From: Sinotaia quadrata
Taxonomy: Eukaryota > Mollusca > Gastropoda > Architaenioglossa > Viviparidae
Assembly (NCBI GenBank): GCA_028829895.1
Contig: CM054182.1
Span: 87,283,546-87,347,545 of the forward strand
Length of the DNA: 64,000 bases
Reading direction: 5' to 3'
In this document: in pieces, positions 33,501 through 47,802 of the stretch
Layout: the number at the start of each line of letters is the position of its first letter
Position numbering within the stretch: position 1 is the first letter of the stretch
Notes under the pieces: model-generated
What the model was told of the DNA's origin: nothing
The model's input: only the letters and a program-made list of their open reading frames with translations
Databases searched by the model: none
Translations under genes and position numbers: made by a program

Positions 33501-33924
33501 ATTTGTGTATTTGTGCCTTATGTTTCCAGTAACCATAGTTCCCTCATGAGGCTGGTTGAGTTTAATTCTTAACATAAGTTTTATTATGTGTATACACTGG
33601 CCAGTTCTGCCATCATTTGCTCATATAAATGCGTGTGCACAAACCTTTTTTTTTGTTCCTGCCATCATTCATTGTCATTAATGAGATAATGCATGTGTGC
33701 ACAAATTAAATTGATAAAGGTGGATAACAGAATTTGGAGAAATTAATCCAATTATATGCAGAAAATAGATTTGCACTTGCTAGGATTTTACCCCTTATAT
33801 TTCTTTGGGGACACATATTCATTTCTCTAGATTAAGGGTGCTGAAGCCTTTATAGACCCTGAACCCTTTGTAATAGTCCATAGAAATCTTGCTCACGTAT
33901 TGTAGCATCCATCTCCCCAACACC

Positions 33925-34195
33925 TGGTTTGATAAAATTCACATGTAACGTTGTCTTGAGAGGATCATGTGACACATGTAACTTTATCTTGAAAGGATCA
34001 GGATGTTACACGTGTAACTTTACTTAAGAGGATCATGATGTTACATTTGTAACTTTGTCTTGAAAGGATAATGATGTAACACATGTAACTTTTTCTTGAG
34101 AGGATCATATGACACGTAAAATTATGTCTCAAGAAGATCATGATGTGACACATGTAACTTTGTCTTGAGAAGATCATGATGTGCAACAAAAGGAA
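33925..34195. repeat. Minisatellite, about 34-36-base unit, about 7 copies
   Basis: acatgtaactttgtcttgag followed by aggatcatgatgtgac. Confidence 0.9.
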
Positions 34196-35189
34196 ACAAA
34201 ATTTAAAAGCTTAATCTCTTTGACATCTTCCTTTGCCACTGTGTTGCACCACCCAACTTAGAATATTATTTTATGCTTGTATTAGTTTTATGTCTGATTA
34301 ATCTCTTATCAATTCAATTTCCATTAATACTAATTCTTTTTAATCTATTTTTTTAATAAAATTGTGTGTGTAAAATTATATTTGAAACAGAATTATAATT
34401 TGCTGATGCTAAGAGAGAGACAATTAAAAGCCATTTATAAAATGTGGATTTATGCCCTAAATCTAGATTCATTTTACTCTTGTAAAGGATGCGAATTGTA
34501 GACTTAAAATATATTGACTTCAGAGGGTATGTCTTTTAATTTTATTTGGACTTGGAGTTATCTCATGGACTTGGAGTTATCTCATTGTCATGTAGCAGAG
34601 TGAGTGGCTTTTATTTTTGTCCCATTCAACATTATTCTATTTTTAAAATATATATATTTTATATAATCTAATTTGCACAAATTTAAACACATCATTTCTT
34701 TGTTAAAATACTTCTTTCCAAGAAAAAAAATTATTTTTCATCACAGTATTAATCTCTTAGTACACAAAATTGATAGCCTAACATTGTGTGTCAATCAATT
34801 CCCTTAAGTCTCCAACAACAGTTCAATGAATACAATCTCAACTATAATAAATGTTGTTTGACAGTACAAATGTAAAAGGTAGATCCCCTTTATTGCAGTT
34901 TTGACATTCACAGTGCTATTGTAATGATACATCAAGAAAAATGAAATACTCATTAAGTTTACCCTCTCATTGTTACCCATTAGATGAATGTTTACATTGT
35001 CTTTATTGTTTTAAGTTTTCAGACTGTAACTGTGATGAGAACACACACAAACACATGTATACACAGAGTGGATCCCATATAATGACTGGCTTGTCTTGTG
35101 CAATTTCACATAATGGGTGGTAACTGGTATCCACAGGCCCCCTCCCCCAATTGTTTTACATAATGATCAAAGTCTTGCATATAAACCAA
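34196..35189. other. Intergenic AT-rich stretch
   Basis: No exon, RNA gene or strong repeat is visible. Confidence 0.5.
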
Positions 35190-35480
35190 CATAAGACAGG
35201 CTCGTCATGCCTATACTTTTATGCTGCATAGTGACCAAATATGATGGACTTGTGCCTATATTTTTATGCTGCATGGTGACTGAATATGATGGACTCATGA
35301 CAATATTTTTATGCTGCATGGTGACTGAATATGATGGACAGTGCCTATACTTTTATATTGCATGCTGACCGAATATGGACTCATGCCTTTTATGCTGCAT
35401 AGTGACCAAATATGATGGATTTATGCCTATATTTTTATGCTGCTTAGTGACCATATATGATGCTCCTGTCTATACTTTTA
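35190..35480. repeat. Minisatellite, about 45-50-base unit, about 6 copies
   Basis: tatttttatgctgcatagtg and accaaatatgatggact recur. Confidence 0.9.
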
Positions 35481-35574
35481 TTTAATATAGTGACTGAATA
35501 TGCATTTGACCATATCTCTGGAGAGTTACACTTTGCTGAGTTGGGGCCCACTGAATAATACGTATATTTATATA

Positions 35575-35702
35575 TAAGCAATATAGATAGACCAGCATAG
35601 TAAGCAATATAGATAGACCAGCATAGTAAGCAATATATAGAGACCAGCATAGTAAGCAATATAGATAGACCAGCATAGTAAGCAATAAAGATAGACCAGC
35701 TG
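35575..35702. repeat. Minisatellite, 25-26-base unit, 5 copies
   Basis: agcaatatagatagaccagc then atagta, nearly perfect. Confidence 0.95.
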
Positions 35703-36889
35703 ATAGACAAACAGGTAAATTATATGTTAGATGGGTATTAAAAATCAGTTTTCCGGTGAGATCTAACTTATTAAAAACTATTTTTTTGTAGATTTCTATA
35801 ACTGTGATAGTTTCATATATTTCTTCTTAATATTACACAGTATTTTAAGTGTACAAAATGGTTTCAATTTTTTAATGATTTTTTATTGAAAAGCATCTGA
35901 AAAATAAACAAACAAAAGATTATGTTGCTTTATTATAACATACTTTTCAGCATTTTTGATTGCAACATAATTTACTAATTTAATTCTTTATAATGTAATG
36001 TGTTAATTGTTGTTTATTATAATGTATAGGTCATGTTCTCTGTGTAGGCTGGCCTTTAATTTAGAGAAGTTATTCACAAAGAATTTTCATTGTGTATTTG
36101 TTAATATTATTTTGTCAAAAATTAATTATTCAAATATTTGTTTTTTTCTGACTATAAAGCATTTTGAAATTTCATGCTGCATTCTGTATGCAATTCACCT
36201 TACTTGTGTATTTGGGTTCCCTGTGATTATAAATCACATAATTATCTTATGAAATTATATTGTAATAAAAATTGCTAAAATCAGCACATTTTGTTGACTG
36301 ACACTCTTTTAAAAATCATAAAATATATAATATACATTAACTGTTGAGAAACAAGAATTGTTTGCCTGAAGCAAATAGAAATAAACAGGTATTGAGAAAT
36401 TTGTCATGAATAGAACATTTTTTTTAAAGTTTGAAGCCTTGAGAAATAAACATTTAGCTTTTTTCATGAATAGAACATTTTTCTTTTTTAAACTTTGAAG
36501 CCTAGAGAAATAAACATTTAATATTGAGAAATATGTCACTGTGTCCAATCTGTTGGTGGATGCAACTCCTTTAGAGATACCGGAGAAAGGAGTTGGATTT
36601 CTTTCCTTTTTCCACCATTCACCATCCCATCCTTGTGTTTAGACCAAGAGAAAGGTGATTAATAGTTCTTGCAACTAAGAAAATATTTCTTATCAAATCA
36701 AGATGCTTGGTTGTTGTTTTTAAATTCTTTATTCTGTAATTTTGCTGGAAAAATATTTTAGAAAAGATGAAGTCCCAGTTAATATGTTCATTTGGGCTTG
36801 GTTCCTTTTCTTAAAGTAATATGATTTTTTTAAAATAACAAAGGTGAAAGATTACTGTAGTTAGGAGCTAATCCAGTACTCTAACCTTC
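35703..36889. other. Intergenic AT-rich stretch
   Basis: A short local duplication (tcatgaatagaacatttttt with tttgaagcct...gagaaataaacatt) lies at 36410-36530. Nothing else is recognised. Confidence 0.5.
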
Positions 36890-37455
36890 TTACTGTTGAC
36901 TAACTTTGAGACTATTTCTGAGCCAGTCGTAATGCTTAGTAAATAAGCATTCCATTTCCTGAAGTGGTACTCTATAAGTGTTCCTTCCATTTCAATCACT
37001 CTTTCTGAGCCAATCTTTTCTTGAAACTGTGCTACATAAGTGTTCCATTTCAATCACCATCTGAGCATCTTTTCTTGAAGTGGTACTCTATATTATAGTG
37101 TTCCTTCCATTTCAATCACTGTTCCTGAGACAATCTTTTCTTCAAACTTTACTACATAAGTTTTCCATTTCAATCACCTCTCTGAGCATCATTTCTTGAA
37201 ACTGTACTATATGTACATAAGTGTTCCATTTCAATCACCATCTCTGAGTGTCTTTTCTTGAAGTGATACTATATAAGAGTTGCATTTCAATCACCATCTC
37301 TGAGTGTCTTTTCTTGAAGGGATACTACATAAGTGTTCCATTTCAATCACCATCTCTGAGTGTCTTTTCTTGAAGCGATACTATATGTGTTCCATTTCAA
37401 TCACTGTCTCTGAGCATCATTTCTTGAAACTGTACTGCATAAGTGCTCCATTTCA
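36890..37455. repeat. Minisatellite, about 50-58-base unit, about 10 copies
   Basis: tgttccatttcaatcaccat then ctctgagtgtcttttcttga recur. Confidence 0.9.
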
Positions 37456-37604
37456 ATAAGTGATTAATTAAATTTTGTAATACCTTCCTGACAATGGAGT
37501 AATCAGTAAATGTCTTGGTTTTCTCTGCATCTTGATAATTTCTTCTGTCATGGATAATGGAGCAAGGTAAAAACGCAGTCTACTTTGGTGTGACCTTATT
37601 CACT

Positions 37605-37870
37605 TTAAAGGTACTTTGTAATATCTCTGTTAAGTTCAAAGTGTGTTTTGGCTGTGCATGTAATTATTCACTTTAAAGGTACTTTGTAATATCTCTTTAA
37701 ATTTCAAAGTGTGGTGTTTTGGTTGCAAATGTAATTATTCACTTTAAAGGTACTTTGTAATATCTCTTAAGTTCAAACTATGGTGTTTCGCCTGTACATA
37801 TAATTATTCACTTTAAAGGTATTTTGTCATATCTCTTTTAAGTTCAAAGTGTGGTGTTTAGGTTGTATAC
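37605..37870. repeat. Minisatellite, about 65-base unit, 4 copies
   Basis: ttattcactttaaaggtact then ttgtaatatctct and gttcaaagtgtg recur. Confidence 0.95.
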
Positions 37871-38419
37871 GTAACTAAGTAATTGTAAATGAGAGTACAT
37901 TTGAACAGTACTGGACAAGTTTAAAATAAGTAGTATGATGTATCATAGATCACATTTTGGTGTTCTACTCCAAATCTAGAGAACATATTGCAAAGTTTCT
38001 TGCAAGTCATATAGTTGGATATTAATAAATCCTGTATTTATAGTTGGATATTAATAAATCCTGTATTTGCAAACCACCACAACAAATGTAATCTCTTCAT
38101 GCAAAATATATGGAACTAATATTTGGAAATGGAGTAGGTAGCCGAAATAATAATAATTCAATAATAATGTGTAGAAAATGCTACTAGCCATTTGAAGAGC
38201 TATTTCAATTTAGTATTATAAAAAAATAAATCCAGTTGTACAATATTTTTCTCATGGAGCACATTAAGGAACCATGCTTCACATTTCATCACAAACTTAG
38301 AATAAGTTGGCGTCCTTGTCAGCAAATATGTTCTTTTTCCAGTGATCCAGACCTCAATGAAATTGAGATCAATAGAAATTCTTATTCATACCACTCAAAC
38401 TTAAAAAAAACACAGAGAT

Positions 38420-38770
38420 CAATGAGTCATATCCCTAATCCTACTTCCCCCAAATTTCCGACATATGAAGACCATACAGCCTTACGCCTAACTCTGGCTT
38501 CCCAAATCTCAGATATCTCTTACGCCTAATCTTAATCTCCCAAACCTCCAATATGTGGAGATCACGACAATTTGTGCCTAATCCTAGTCTCCCAAAACCT
38601 CAGATATATAGAGACCATGACAGCCTTATACCTAATCTCCCAAACTTCAGTCTTGTGCCTAGTCTTAGCCTTCCAAACCTCAGAACAATGGAGATTAATT
38701 ATATTCTTTCCCTAATCCTAGTCTCCCAAACCTCAGAACAATGGAGATTACTGATGCTCTTTCTTCTAGT
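38420..38770. repeat. Minisatellite, about 45-base unit, about 7 copies
   Basis: cctaatcctagtctcccaaa then cctcagatat and gagatca words recur with drift. It produces spurious open frames. Confidence 0.85.
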
Positions 38771-39215
38771 CACCCACATCTGTAATTCCAGCCAAGTATC
38801 CAGGAATTACATTCTACTGAACACTTGTGTTCAACTAATACTCCAAATGAAATAGTACTTACATACTTTTACATACTCACATACTATGTATTCAGATCAC
38901 AAATTTAAAAAAGAAAACCATAAAGAATGTTAACAAATAAACAAAATATAATTTTATTATTAACTGAAAGTGCAACCCTCCTGTACAAAAATGTCCCACA
39001 ATTGAATCTGATGCCAAAATAATACATTAAAAAAATGTAAAGTTCAACATATGCATAATAAAAACTGAACACCCTCCCCAAGAAAAAATTCCCACAACTG
39101 TTTTATTAAAAAACAAAGGTAAATGTTTGCAGTAAGTAGGGTTGTTTTTGCACATGTTGTAAGAACTTTCTCTGTTGATGTTGATAAAATACTTCAACAC
39201 CATAGGTTATCTACA

Positions 39216-39255
<40 letters not shown>

Positions 39256-42200
39256 TGGAACTGCTACATTAACTCTTTAAATTATCCAGGAACAAAAAGT
39301 TTTGTAAATCTTGCAAGTCTAGTAGATTTTTGTCTTCTTATTCAAATAATTATTAACCCTTTCAATGGCAGGCCTAAACAAACAAAAAAATAATAATTTA
39401 TAGAGAATTTTTCATTTTACAACACCCATATTACTTTTCTTGCTCAAAATTTGCCAAAAGAAATAATTGCCACAATGATAAATGATGTGAAAGGAACAGT
39501 GCTCTCTAACTTGATTATAACAAAAAACACTTTCTAAATGATCCATATGTAAGTGGGAATAACTTTTTCATCAGATCATCTTTGCATCAATAATGAGTGT
39601 ACTCTAATGCGCATCTACCACTCCTGCCATAGCAATATCAACATTCAGAATGGAAACCACTACTTCTGATTCTAGTCTCAAAACTTCTAAAGCTACAGTT
39701 TGATATATAAATAATAAATTAAAAACCAAAATAAGTACAAAGCCTCTTAAGCAAACCTTGCAAAGTTATTACCCCTGGATTTCCTCTCACATTTACTCCA
39801 CTACTGATTCCGATGAATGTACATATTCACAGTAGTAAATTTTTGGTAAAAAAAAGGTTGAAAACAATTAACAGTAGTACTTTATGACCATTTTACTGCA
39901 AGCAAAGATAATTTGCAATTTGTCACATTTTAAATTTAATAAATTTATTACTATATCTTAAAATTAGTCACATGCAGAGTTACGTCTTCAATGCAACATT
40001 AATGAGATTTAAAAATGTAAAACAGTACAACCTTTCAGCTTAACTGATTGTTAACTTGAAACTTTCAAATAATAGTACATGTAATTTGATAGGAACATCA
40101 AATCTGAAAGAACATCTAAAATCAGGAAGATGTTTTGTTCTTTACTAGTTACAGTGGATTCTAATGACAATGGATTGCAAACACAGCAAATTCTGATGAC
40201 AATGGATACAAAGATAGCAAATTTTGATGACAATGAATTACAATTACTTTTATAATCCCATACAATCAGAACAATTTCAACAAACTTAAGAAAATACAAA
40301 TTAATGGCCAAAAATTTTTAGAATTAAACAAACTGACATGAATTTGGGAATTCACAAACGAGTTGCCAGATTAAAATACAAAACCAGTCTTATGCCTATT
40401 TGTTAAAGAAAAAATGTGTGACAATAACAATAACAAAAAATAAATAGACCTTTCAACCAAACTCCAGTTATCTTTGTTCTAATCATTCAACTTTCTCTTT
40501 CATTTGTTCAGCACAAACAATTAGAAACAATATTTGGGATATGTGTAAAAAAAATGTGCTGGAAGCAAAATCAAATTATTGAATAATAGAGCATTGATAT
40601 GTAATAATATTACAATAACTACATAATTAAGAAAAAAATATGGTGAAAAACTAGGAAAGTATCCTTAACTTCAGGTACTAGTATTATCTGTCAAAAAATA
40701 TTACACATACAATATTGATGAAAAACATAACACACCCATAAACGCATTAACTTGCACACAACTTGAGTAATGAAGGTGTCAGATCCAAACTCAATGTTTG
40801 CTTGTTTTCTCAAAAGGCACTGGTCAAGGGTTGTGGTGTTTTAGAGTTTAAATTAATTATCTTCACTTTCTACTGCTAAGAAAAGCTAAAGTCTAGAGAT
40901 CATGTATAAAATGAAAAATAGTTAAACAAGGAAAAGTAACAAAAGCTAATTCTGAGATCATGTGCAGACACAAATGCATGTGATGCCAAGTAAACAGCTA
41001 AAAAACCCAACAATTTTCAGAAATAAATAATGGACAATCAATTTAATGCAAAAGAACAACCATTTAAGATGAATGAACACCATAAGCCTGTAGTTAAAGT
41101 AGACAGTAAACAATAAAGTAATTCAAACAATATACAAATAAAATTGATTAATTTTTATGTGTAACATTTGTATATTATGTACTGAAAATTTTACATTACA
41201 TTTAATACTGTTATTACAAATTTTTTATCCCAAAATCAAAGATAAACTTATTAATTAGTCCAATGAAAACTTGCAGACATTAAAAGCAACTTTTAAAGAC
41301 TATTAATAATCAACAATAAAAACATGTAGAACTAAAAATTAAAAATAAAATGTCCCATTAAAAAACTAATACACATTAGAGACATAAACTTTAAAGCTTA
41401 TCACAAAAAATTTCTTTCAAATAGAATTAATTATTATCTGATCTGATCTGACGTCACCATAAAATATAGGTTAAAATAACTATTTGCTTTGAACTACAAA
41501 TAATTTTTAATAATAACCTTTTGGTGGCAAACAACTGACATGTATTTCTTCCTTTTTCTCATGTAGAATTTTTTATAACTGCACATTAATGTGATAGATT
41601 ATCTTCCATGGACCTAAATACCTTGCATTTTTGCAAGCAAGCGCACAAATCTAAGTGTAATGTAGCATATAAAAATTATATTTACTTTGCTAACGTTCAA
41701 AGAAGATTTCACCAGAAAGATATCAACAGGAAAAAAGCATGAACAAATTTTATACACTCCTTAAGGCTCACTGGACAAAACCCCCAAGATTGTTTTAAAT
41801 ATCACAAATTCTTGTTAATATGAGCATTTCATTTACAAATCTGTATTAACAAAAGTCATAAATCCACATCCTTTCTCTCCCCCCCCCCCCCCCACTTTGC
41901 TGATATAATAAATTTTGTCTATAATAATGTCAGCCACATTGCAATTTATCTCATCAACATGTCTCAGATTTCTGTATGTAAATTATGAAATTTTACTTTC
42001 TTTATCTTTAGTTCAATTTATATGATACTCCTGAGTTAGTAAAACAAACCTTTGATAATTTAATACTGTTAAAGTAATGGGAAATTCATTTAGGTTTAAT
42101 AAACTTTGGCCAAAAAATGTTTTCAAAGAAAATATTCCTGTTGTAAACATGTGTAATGGAATTTAATTTTGCAATAAGTGTTTTAAATATAACAATCAAA

Positions 42201-43429
42201 TGTTAAATTGCACAAGATTTAAATATATAAAAAATACATTCCAATAATACAATGCTGCATATTTTTAAGACAGTTCCGAATCAAAATCAGTTCTCGTAGT
42301 TCCACTCAAAAAACTTCTTCATTTTCTTAATTATTTCAAGTTGTGTAAAATGATATTCCCTGCAGATTTTGCACATAGGGCTAAGTCAGGATTCTTAATT
42401 TTAAATGATTTAGAAGTTTATATGATAGTTAACTGTGCATCTTTACTCATGAGTTTATATTTAATTGGCAGAAAACTAGCATATGCAGCACTAACGCTTA
42501 AGGTCTTAAAACAAAATCCTGCTGTGTTCTCTTCTTGAGTGACTAAAAAGTAAGTAGCTACAAGCTGCAAAAATGTTCTTACATGTCAGAGATGTCAGAA
42601 TCAGTAAAATGCTTATGACTAAACAACTTAAATGTGTGAAATAGCATTCATCTCAGAGATTAATTATGGCAAAAAGTCAAGTAGATAATACTGTATAACA
42701 TCAAGAACATATAAACATTTTATCTTACTTCCTCAAAGGTTTAAAAAGTATATAATTTATGCTAAATGTAATGTATAGTGCTATACTGTATAGTGTTAAA
42801 GAAAAATTTAACAGTACTTTAGCTGACCCTCATGTATCAAGCAAATTAAGTACACAAAATACCACAAAGTTACAAAAAAACTATTTAAAAAAAAACAGTA
42901 AACAAACCATAACAACATCTGAGTCTGTTTATTGCATGGTGTATACTAAGAGAAAGCTTTAGAAACTTCTACATTAATTCTATTGGCTAGAAAATTATAT
43001 TATAACTATAGATAATGACTAATGCATTTATGTAAAAAGATAAATATTTTTTTAAAAAATCACTTTTATCAGTAGCATTTTATTTCACCACTTGTATCAT
43101 TATTAATAAAATCTTGATGAGCTAACAATGAAATTTATGAATAATTAAATAATAATTAATAAGACTGTCTAATAACCAAGAAAGCGTCGTGTTTTTAATC
43201 AAAGGCGGCAAACCAAAAGCAAAAAGAAAAGTAAGCAAGTAATATTTCTTTGCAAAAAGAAAAGTAAGCAAGTAATATTTCTTTGCAAAATGATGTCAGC
43301 ACTTACACATATAAAACAACACTAATATATAACTGGTTAACAAAAAAATTAAATGTATTTAATGGATGATATGAAAGGTGTTTGAAGTTTATGGTTGAAA
43401 ACTATTTCCAAAGTGATTACCAGTAGTTG
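38771..43429. other. Long intergenic AT-rich stretch
   Basis: It contains an (AT)n run at about 39219-39252, a C-run at about 41878-41893, a short gatgacaatggat repeat at 40150-40240 and a 45-base tandem duplication at about 43215-43290. No exon or RNA gene is recognised on either strand. Confidence 0.5.
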
Positions 43430-43885
43430 ATTAAAAGTTTTAAAGTAGTAGTTGGTAACTAGTAAAATCTTGCAGTCAAAAGGAGGTAGCTGATAAAACT
43501 AGTCTTAAGGTAGTAGTTAATAAAAATATTTAGGCAGAGTAGTTAGTAACTAGTCCTAAGGTAGTAGTTAATAAAAATATCCAGGCAGAGTAGTTAGTAA
43601 CTAGTCCTAAGGTAGTAGTTAATAAAAATATTCAGGCAGAGTAGTTAGTAACTGGCTTTAAGGTATTAGTTAATAAAAAATATTCAGGCAGAGTAGTTAG
43701 TAACTAGTCCTAAGGTAGTAGTTAATAAAAATATCCAGGCAGAGTAGTTAGTAACTAGTCCTAAGGTAGTAGTTAATAAAAATATTCAAGCAGAGTAGTT
43801 AGTAACTGGCTTTAAGGTATTAGTTAATAAAAAATATTCAGGCAGAGTAGTTAGTATCTAGCTCTAAGGGAGTAGTTAATAATAA
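43430..43885. repeat. Minisatellite with higher-order structure, about 52-base unit
   Basis: The unit is ggcagagtagttagtaacta plus gtcctaaggtagtagttaat. A variant unit (ctggctttaaggtattag) appears after every two standard units, giving a three-unit (about 157-base) higher-order period repeated twice. Confidence 0.9.
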
Positions 43886-45720
43886 TAATATCCAAGAAGA
43901 CAAATGATACTATTCACTGTAATGATAAAACAAAATTTTTCATAACTAAAAAACAGGCTTACGATGTATAAAATATACTTTACAACTTGTTTGTCCTATT
44001 TGGCATTTATTTTTCAAAGAAACAAAGATTTTCGAGATAATATATTTATTATGCAAAGTTATGAATAGTTTTATTTGACCCATATCTTTTGCAATGAAAT
44101 GATACAAAATGCATGACTTTTTTGATCTATCAATGTCTTCAAACCTTGTAGACTTGGATTGACAGCACAATATTTTTTTGTAAATAAGTAAAATAAAATA
44201 AATATATGGCAGGATTTAAAAAAATTATGATAAAGAGGTATACAGCACAGTTGTAGTAAAGCATAACACATACAGATTCAACATTAAAGTAACTAAACAC
44301 CTGTTCACTGAGCAAACAATTAATAGTATAATAGCATGTTGTTAGAAGAACGATAATAAGCTAACTTTAATTTGAAATCCAATAACAGTCACACAAAAAC
44401 CATTTTAAACTTTCAAGATGAGCTCATGAAGTATAAGTTAGTAAGAAGTCGGTATTCGGTCCACATTTCATTCACAAATGTCTCACCTATATTAGATCTG
44501 TGTCCAGATTTTTTCAACTATAACAGCAGACCACAAGCAAATCCAATAAAGTGGAGATTGAAATAAACTGTACCAAATAGGCCATCAATCTCTATCTCTT
44601 AATCCCCCAGCTTTGAGTGGATGGTCATGAGGTCAAAAAGTTTCTTAAGAGAAAAATTTTGTATCATAAAGTGATGTACCTTATGCAAAGTACATGTATT
44701 ACTTACTTCTTTCTTAACTTATTGTGACACATATGCATATGATTTTTCTTGAACACGATACAGGGAGATAAAAAGAATTTTAAAATAATACCCCTCTCTC
44801 CCCATCAGGGCACCTTGAAAGCAGTAAACAATTACTAGTAAAATAGTAAACTATGAATATTTTTAAAGTTTGGCACTCACTGACAGATCAAATCAATACA
44901 TTTAAACAATAACTATTATCAGAACTCTTTAGAACACAACCGTCATTAAGAAAAATGTATTAAAATTACTGGGAAAGTTTATAAATAAGAAAGTACTTTC
45001 TCCACAGGAAAAAAGACTGATTGATGGATAGGCGGATCAGGTATGGAGAGACGTATGAAGGCATGGAATCGAAGTGGCGAAAATATAGGAAATCTGGGAG
45101 CATACAAATAGTGAAACCCACTATGCAAATTTATTGCATGGGCTTCAGACCTTTCCACTATGCACATATGCTGGGTGTCAAACAAAATCAAGCGTATAAT
45201 TTAGATGCTCTTAATGAAATTTAAATATATAAATATTCCACGTACGTGACTTATTTTAATGTGTCAAGCTTAAGAAAACATTAACTTAAATAAGCATAGG
45301 CTTTTAATTAACTAGATCATTGTCATAAGTTTAGATCCATGAAATTGTGATAAAAAAGTTATAAACAGCAAAATAACAAAAAAAAATCATTTAAAATAGT
45401 ACTGTAATGTTTTGTTTTCAACATACCTCATTGTATTGCAAATTTTGTATAAAGTAGATCACATAGATACTAGGCATTGAGTTTCTATCAGGGAGATCGG
45501 CTACTGATTTTATTCCTAAAATTTTTGTTTTGGCTCTCAATGTTTTGGAAGTATAGAAAGTTTTAGACCACTTCCAGGTAAGCAGGTATTTCCACAATTT
45601 TTCTTATTTGCTGTAGAATTGTTGTGCACTGTTACAGCACACAAAGCAAATATTCCATTCTAGTGCCTGCTAAAAATCTTTATAATATTGTCAATAAGAA
45701 TTACCTTATTGTTTTCACAG
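43886..45720. other. Intergenic AT-rich stretch
   Basis: Nothing recognisable. Confidence 0.5.
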
Positions 45721-45794
45721 CTGACTGCCATAGCTTTACTTTTCCTTCTATGCTTCAGACTGAATAAGACAAGGTCTGTGGCAATGCTATTCTG
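45721..45794 (+). CDS. Possible orphan exon (transmembrane segment)
   Basis: After a pyrimidine-rich tract and TTTTCACAG acceptor, 74 bases read LTAIALLFLLCFRLNKTRSV then AMLF, and end TG|GTAAGT. The peptide is a convincing transmembrane helix with a basic flank, and both splice sites are strong. If not spliced, it ends W-stop. I cannot name the protein and see no partner exons. Chance remains possible. Confidence 0.3.
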
Positions 45795-47655
45795 GTAAGT
45801 GATTTACGTGTTGCGATTTATACAGAATTAATATTTTGTAATTATATAAGAAGCCAAACAGGACCACCCATACATTTTTCACTTAAAGCAAAGTTATGTG
45901 TTTAAATGATAGGCAGATACACAGTCTTACTCATCATGTATAAGATGTTTGTTGGGTTTTTTTGTTACTGTTCTTTTCTGAAAGTGTACAGTGCACTTAT
46001 ATAGAACTGAGACTGTTAACTGGTGCAGGTTGGCAAATTTAAACTAAACAATTTCTGTTGTTTGCAGTTGGCACTTTGAAATTGAATACTGTTTAGGTTA
46101 CATCACATATGTATTCATTCCATATATTTTACATGTCAGGGTTATTTTATACTTTATTTTAAAATAATAATTTTAATGATGAGGCATAATTTTTATTCTC
46201 TCCCCACCCCACACCACCCCAAGTCCATTTTAAGCCAATAATCCCATCTTTCTGTTACTAGGCAAAATGTTCTTAATGTCGCCTCATTTATAATTTCATG
46301 CTCAAAAGGTTTTAAATTTATTATTACAAAATTATGAATTAATTATTAAAGTTCATTAATAATCTGTAAATTGTTTTTTAACAGACTCTGTTCAATGTGT
46401 GAAAATAGTACTGATTTGCCAAGTGGAACTTATCACAACAGCATTCTGAGTTTCATTAGTTTACATTAATGACAATAGGACTAAATAAATATATACAAAT
46501 TATGATCAACATCATTTAGTGTATGAGATTTTAAGAACATTTAATTTCTTTGGGTAAATAATTAATAATCAATAAAACTAAAATACATGTTCTCACATTG
46601 ACACTGTCACTGTTATCAAATAAAATAGAATTTAATTACAAATTTTCTTTAACAAAATCATTATGTTGAAATAACTGAGTACAGACTTAAGTGACAGATT
46701 CCTATAATGAACTGGCAAAGAAAATCACTGGGCAAACTGAAAGCGATTGCACAGCAACTCAAGTCAGAACAAAAGTGACAGGGATTTCAAAACAAAACAT
46801 GTTTGAACAGTATCTGTGCTGACCTATGACACTCTCTATATGTGCATAAGCATGCAAACACACTGTTTGGTTGTAGAGTTACCATGCAAACATGTGAAGT
46901 CATATGTCACTGGAGTTACAGAGCCATAAAATAACTTCAAACACAAAAGTGTGAGAAGAAACGATGTCTGCACATATAATAGTTTTGCTGCAGTTGCGGT
47001 GACCTAAATCATACTTTTGAGATAATCTGTCTACAATGCTAACTTTAATGGAGTTTACCAGAAAATCTATAATTTAACTTTTCTTGCGGATTACTTTTCA
47101 CTGCGGAAAATTAAAATAAAATGTATAGAATCAGGTCTCCTTGGAAAACTGAGAATTCACAGACAATTCCAGTGCTGACAGATAAATTGACAGAGAGAAA
47201 CAAGCAAATTATTAAAATATTGTTAAGAAAACTTTTAAAAGTACAAAAACATCAAAACCACCAGTTTTGTAGAATGTTTTTAAGCACATACAGAACTGGT
47301 TAAACTAAAAAATTACTTGAAACAATTTATAACCGTCTCCAACAAATGTACTTTCTTTAACAAAATGAAAAAAGCACAAATGAAAATAATAATGGTAATA
47401 AATCTGAATTAAAAAGTTAAATGTATTAAAAAAATCAAAACAGACTGTGAGATGTTATTAATAAGAGGAATGTATAACAAGCATATGTCTTAAAACACTT
47501 GAGAATAATGTGATTTGCTTTGAGATTTTCTTATTTACAGATTTTGTTATACTTCTTTCATGGCCTGTGAAAATGAATGAAGAAACAGTACTGTAAAATA
47601 ATGTCCAGCCATTCTGGAAAGGAAACAGTGTGGCAGATTTGTTGATTCTGACTAT
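45795..47655. other. 3' flank / 3' UTR region of the TGOLN2-like gene
   Basis: No coding sequence is recognised. Several minus-strand AATAAA words occur (for example near 46150 and 46317), but none can be chosen. Confidence 0.45.
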
Positions 47656-47802
47656 TCAGTAAATGAAGTTTTTTGCAGAAGCAGCAGTTTCAAGTGATGG
47701 CATGACTTCCTCTACAGATGGTGTCAGTTTAGAATATTTTGTGTTGCCCAAAGCAGCACGCCGACGGCCATTGCGTCTACCCTCCAAGAAAAAGGCAATG
47801 AT
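47656..47802 (-). CDS. TGOLN2: TGOLN2-like exon 6 (cytoplasmic tail)
   Basis: The exon is 147 bases: IIAFFLEGRRNGRRRAALGN, TKYSKLTPSVEEV, MPSLETAASAKNFIY, TGA. The YSKL at 47725-47736 is a YxxPhi signal for AP-complex sorting, in the same place as YQRL of human TGOLN2. TTTCAG acceptor, phase 0. Confidence 0.9.
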   Translation of the reverse strand: MIAFFLEGRRNGRRRAALGNTKYSKLTPSVEEVMPSLETAASAKNFIY

